A stretch of 64,000 nt of DNA from Kribbella aluminosa. GTDB lineage: Bacteria > Actinomycetota > Actinomycetes > Propionibacteriales > Kribbellaceae. Under the pieces are notes generated by a model, which searched no databases, had not been told where the DNA came from, and worked only from the letters and a program-made list of their open reading frames with translations. Shown piece by piece: positions 62,668-64,000 of the stretch; within the stretch, counting starts at the first letter, position 1; every line of letters begins with the position of its first letter. The translations under genes and the position numbers were made by a program. The stretch is from assembly GCF_017876295.1 (NCBI RefSeq), contig NZ_JAGINT010000002.1, positions 3,844,001 through 3,908,000 on the forward strand, given 5' to 3'.

Positions 62668-62730
62668 CATCTTTGAGAAGCCACCAACCACATCGGGCGG
62701 CGAAAAGTGGTCGGTAGGTTCTCAAAGATG
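62668..62730. repeat. Long imperfect inverted repeat
   Basis: A 24-base left arm (62668-62691, starting CATCTTTGAGAA) is complementary to 62707-62730 (ending TTCTCAAAGATG) with about three mismatches. The 15-base loop would allow a stable hairpin. There is no T run. Confidence 0.8.
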
Positions 62731-62909
62731 CCCGGTCGGCAGAGGCGGCGGCCGCGGATGCCATCGTGCCGGCCGGTTCCTGGCCAGCGCGGTGACCGGA
62801 CGACTTGTCCCACGAGCTTCCGACTCAGGACACGAGCGTCGGGTTCGACATATACGTACTGTCGAGCTGCAGGGCGCGACGACCCCCCGAAGACGACAGT
62901 AGAGGCGAA

Positions 62910-63659
62910 TTACTTCTTCTTGCGGGTCAGGAAGGCGAGCATTGCTTCCTGGGCGGCAGGGGAGCCGAAGAGTGAGGCGGACAGGGCGGCGAGGTCTTTG
63001 CCGCGGGTGTCGATGTCGGCGAGGAGGGTGCGGTTGAGGAGCTTCTTGGTTTCGCGGAGGCCCTGGGGAGCGCCCTTCAGGAGGGAAGTGAGGACCGTGC
63101 TCAGCGCCTCGTCGAGGTCGGCGTCGGGGACGGTCAGCGTGAGGAGACCGAGGCGTGAGGCCTCCATGGCGTCGAAGCTGTTGCCGGTCAGGAACGTGTA
63201 CGCCGCGGCGCGGTCGGTGAGGCGGGGGAGTACGGTCAGCGAGATCGTCGCCGCCGCCAGCCCCAGCCGTACTTCGGTCAGCGCGAACGTCGCGCTCTCC
63301 CCGGCCACGCTGATGTCGGCCGCCGCCACGATGCCGATCCCGCCCGCGCGGACCGGACCCGCCACCCGCGCCACCACCGGTTTCGGGTTCGCGACAATCG
63401 CCCGCTGGACGTCCACCATCCGCTGCGCGCCGACTCCCATCCCGACCGTCGTCGCCTCGGACAGGTCGGCCCCCGAACAGAACACCTCCAGCGCCGACCG
63501 AACCACGATCACCCGTACGGCGTCGTCCGCACCGGCCGTCTCCAGGTGCGCCAGCAGTTCACCGGTCAACTGCTGCGACAACGCGTTCTTGTTGTGCGGC
63601 GAGTCCAACGTGATCGTCGCCACACCGTCGGACACCGCCAGCTGCACGAGTTCGGTCAT
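62910..63659 (-). CDS. Enoyl-CoA hydratase/isomerase-family protein
   Basis: This 249-residue crotonase-fold protein has the oxyanion-hole segments FCSGADLSEA and AGPVRAGGIGIVAAADI and the usual C-terminal helices (AFLTRKKK end). It should act on acyl-CoA substrates in fatty-acid or amino-acid breakdown. The residue in one usual catalytic Glu position is not obvious by eye, so the precise reaction (hydration, isomerisation) is open. The frame extends to 63932, but ATG 63659 matches the family start. Confidence 0.88.
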   Translation of the reverse strand: MTELVQLAVSDGVATITLDSPHNKNALSQQLTGELLAHLETAGADDAVRVIVVRSALEVFCSGADLSEATTVGMGVGAQRMVDVQRAIVANPKPVVARVAGPVRAGGIGIVAAADISVAGESATFALTEVRLGLAAATISLTVLPRLTDRAAAYTFLTGNSFDAMEASRLGLLTLTVPDADLDEALSTVLTSLLKGAPQGLRETKKLLNRTLLADIDTRGKDLAALSASLFGSPAAQEAMLAFLTRKKK

Positions 63660-63746
63660 GAGCCCATCCAACACCCAACGGACAGTCGACGAACCCCTCG
63701 CCTCACTCGAATCCGGCTGCACCGACAGGTCCAGCGAGGAGTCTGC

Positions 63747-64000
63747 ATGTTCGACATCGACCCCAGAGACGCCCAGCAATCGGTCGCGTTCGGCCGGGTT
63801 GTCAGCGGCACGCAGGTGATCGCTGCCGTGCAGAGCCTCGCGGAGGAGCCGTCCGAGTCCACGCCCGAGCAGAAGGCGCAGGCGGTGGGAGACTTCGCGA
63901 CCGCGTTGCAGGACAGCGTCCGGCAGCAGCACGCCGCCTCCGTCGGGCTGGACCGCGGTCCGGTCGCCCGAAGCGGTAAAGACAGTGGCGAGAGCGCTCA
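63747..64000 (+). CDS. Unknown protein, 3' end outside window
   Basis: ATG 63747 follows GCGAGGAG at good spacing and opens a frame with no stop to the edge (84 codons seen). Third positions are almost all G or C, supporting coding. The visible part reads FDIDPRDAQQSVAFGRVVSG and then helical Gln/Ala/Glu-rich sequence. I do not recognise a family. It is divergent from the enoyl-CoA hydratase gene. Confidence 0.55.
   Translation, partial: MFDIDPRDAQQSVAFGRVVSGTQVIAAVQSLAEEPSESTPEQKAQAVGDFATALQDSVRQQHAASVGLDRGPVARSGKDSGESA

Larger units (their letters stand above)
62356..62909. other. Gene-poor stretch with repeats
   Basis: No convincing gene is visible in these ~550 bases. A 72-codon minus-strand ORF (62473-62691) has no recognisable domain. 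The stretch holds an 18-bp direct repeat, a long imperfect inverted repeat and an 8-bp inverted repeat, TACTGTCG/CGACAGTA (62857-62864 and 62894-62901), next to the enoyl-CoA hydratase stop. Confidence 0.6.

Noticed and set aside
62473..62691. A 72-codon minus-strand ORF in the gene-poor stretch
   Set aside because: No recognisable domain or ribosome site; it begins inside an inverted repeat, so it is more likely chance.
1..64000. tRNA, rRNA, CRISPR, integrase or transposase genes
   Set aside because: None was found by eye; no repeat-spacer arrays, no transposase motifs and no tRNA-like cloverleaf stood out.

Overview
The window reads as chromosomal DNA from a high-GC actinomycete. GC is very high throughout, third codon positions are nearly all G or C, GTG starts are common, and many genes are joined by 4-bp GTGA or ATGA overlaps. 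Several genes appear to start at the first transcribed base, just downstream of a TAnnnT box. Gene content and order (ctaCDF, ctaE-qcrCAB, ctaG, trpD, a DnaQ-UvrC nuclease, NlpC/P60, pimB-like, fadD15-like, ArsA-like, glucokinase) match a block I recall from Mycobacterium and Streptomyces. The overall style suggests Kribbella or a close relative in the Propionibacteriales. That placement is inference.

Layout. 1-5.6 kb: the 5' part of a secreted GH13 enzyme with repeated carbohydrate-binding-like modules that runs off the left edge, a sirtuin, a decayed GNAT acetyltransferase, and a TusA-like protein coupled to a cysteine desulfurase. 5.6-18.3 kb: aerobic respiration (ctaC-ctaD-ctaF, then on the other strand ctaE-qcrC-qcrA-qcrB, and ctaG), with an L,D-transpeptidase and a divergent MarR/hydrolase pair between the two operons, followed by a receiver-like protein and trpD. 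18.3-27.9 kb: two large Gln/Pro/Gly-rich membrane proteins, a stand-alone Lrp-type ligand domain, a DEDDh exonuclease fused to a UvrC-like nuclease, and a NYN-domain protein. 28-33.1 kb: cell-envelope genes (NlpC/P60 hydrolase, two metallopeptidases, PimB-like mannosyltransferase).

33.1-54.5 kb looks like accessory DNA set between pimB and fadD15, which are neighbours in M. tuberculosis. It holds a truncated alanyl-tRNA synthetase paralogue behind what looks like an alanine-codon attenuator, transporters and regulators, a LacI-controlled alpha-galactoside locus (GH36, an unassigned glycosidase, binding protein and two permeases, no ATPase), a large secreted subtilase, and an ABC-2 exporter with its own two-component system. 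54.5-64 kb returns to the conserved block: fadD15-like ligase, two SRPBCC-type proteins, an ArsA ATPase, a small Cys-motif protein, tandem ROK glucokinases and an EEP phosphatase/nuclease. After these come a decayed phytanoyl-CoA dioxygenase, a gene-poor stretch with repeats, an enoyl-CoA hydratase and the start of an unknown gene.

The most interesting observations are the Ala-rich leader peptide and terminator ahead of the AlaRS-like gene, an MtrA-like direct repeat inside the promoter of the NlpC/P60 gene, palindromic operators fitted between leaderless promoters, and two single-base frameshifts (ctaD, arsA-like) that each fuse a gene in frame to its downstream neighbour. The frameshifts may be sequencing errors.
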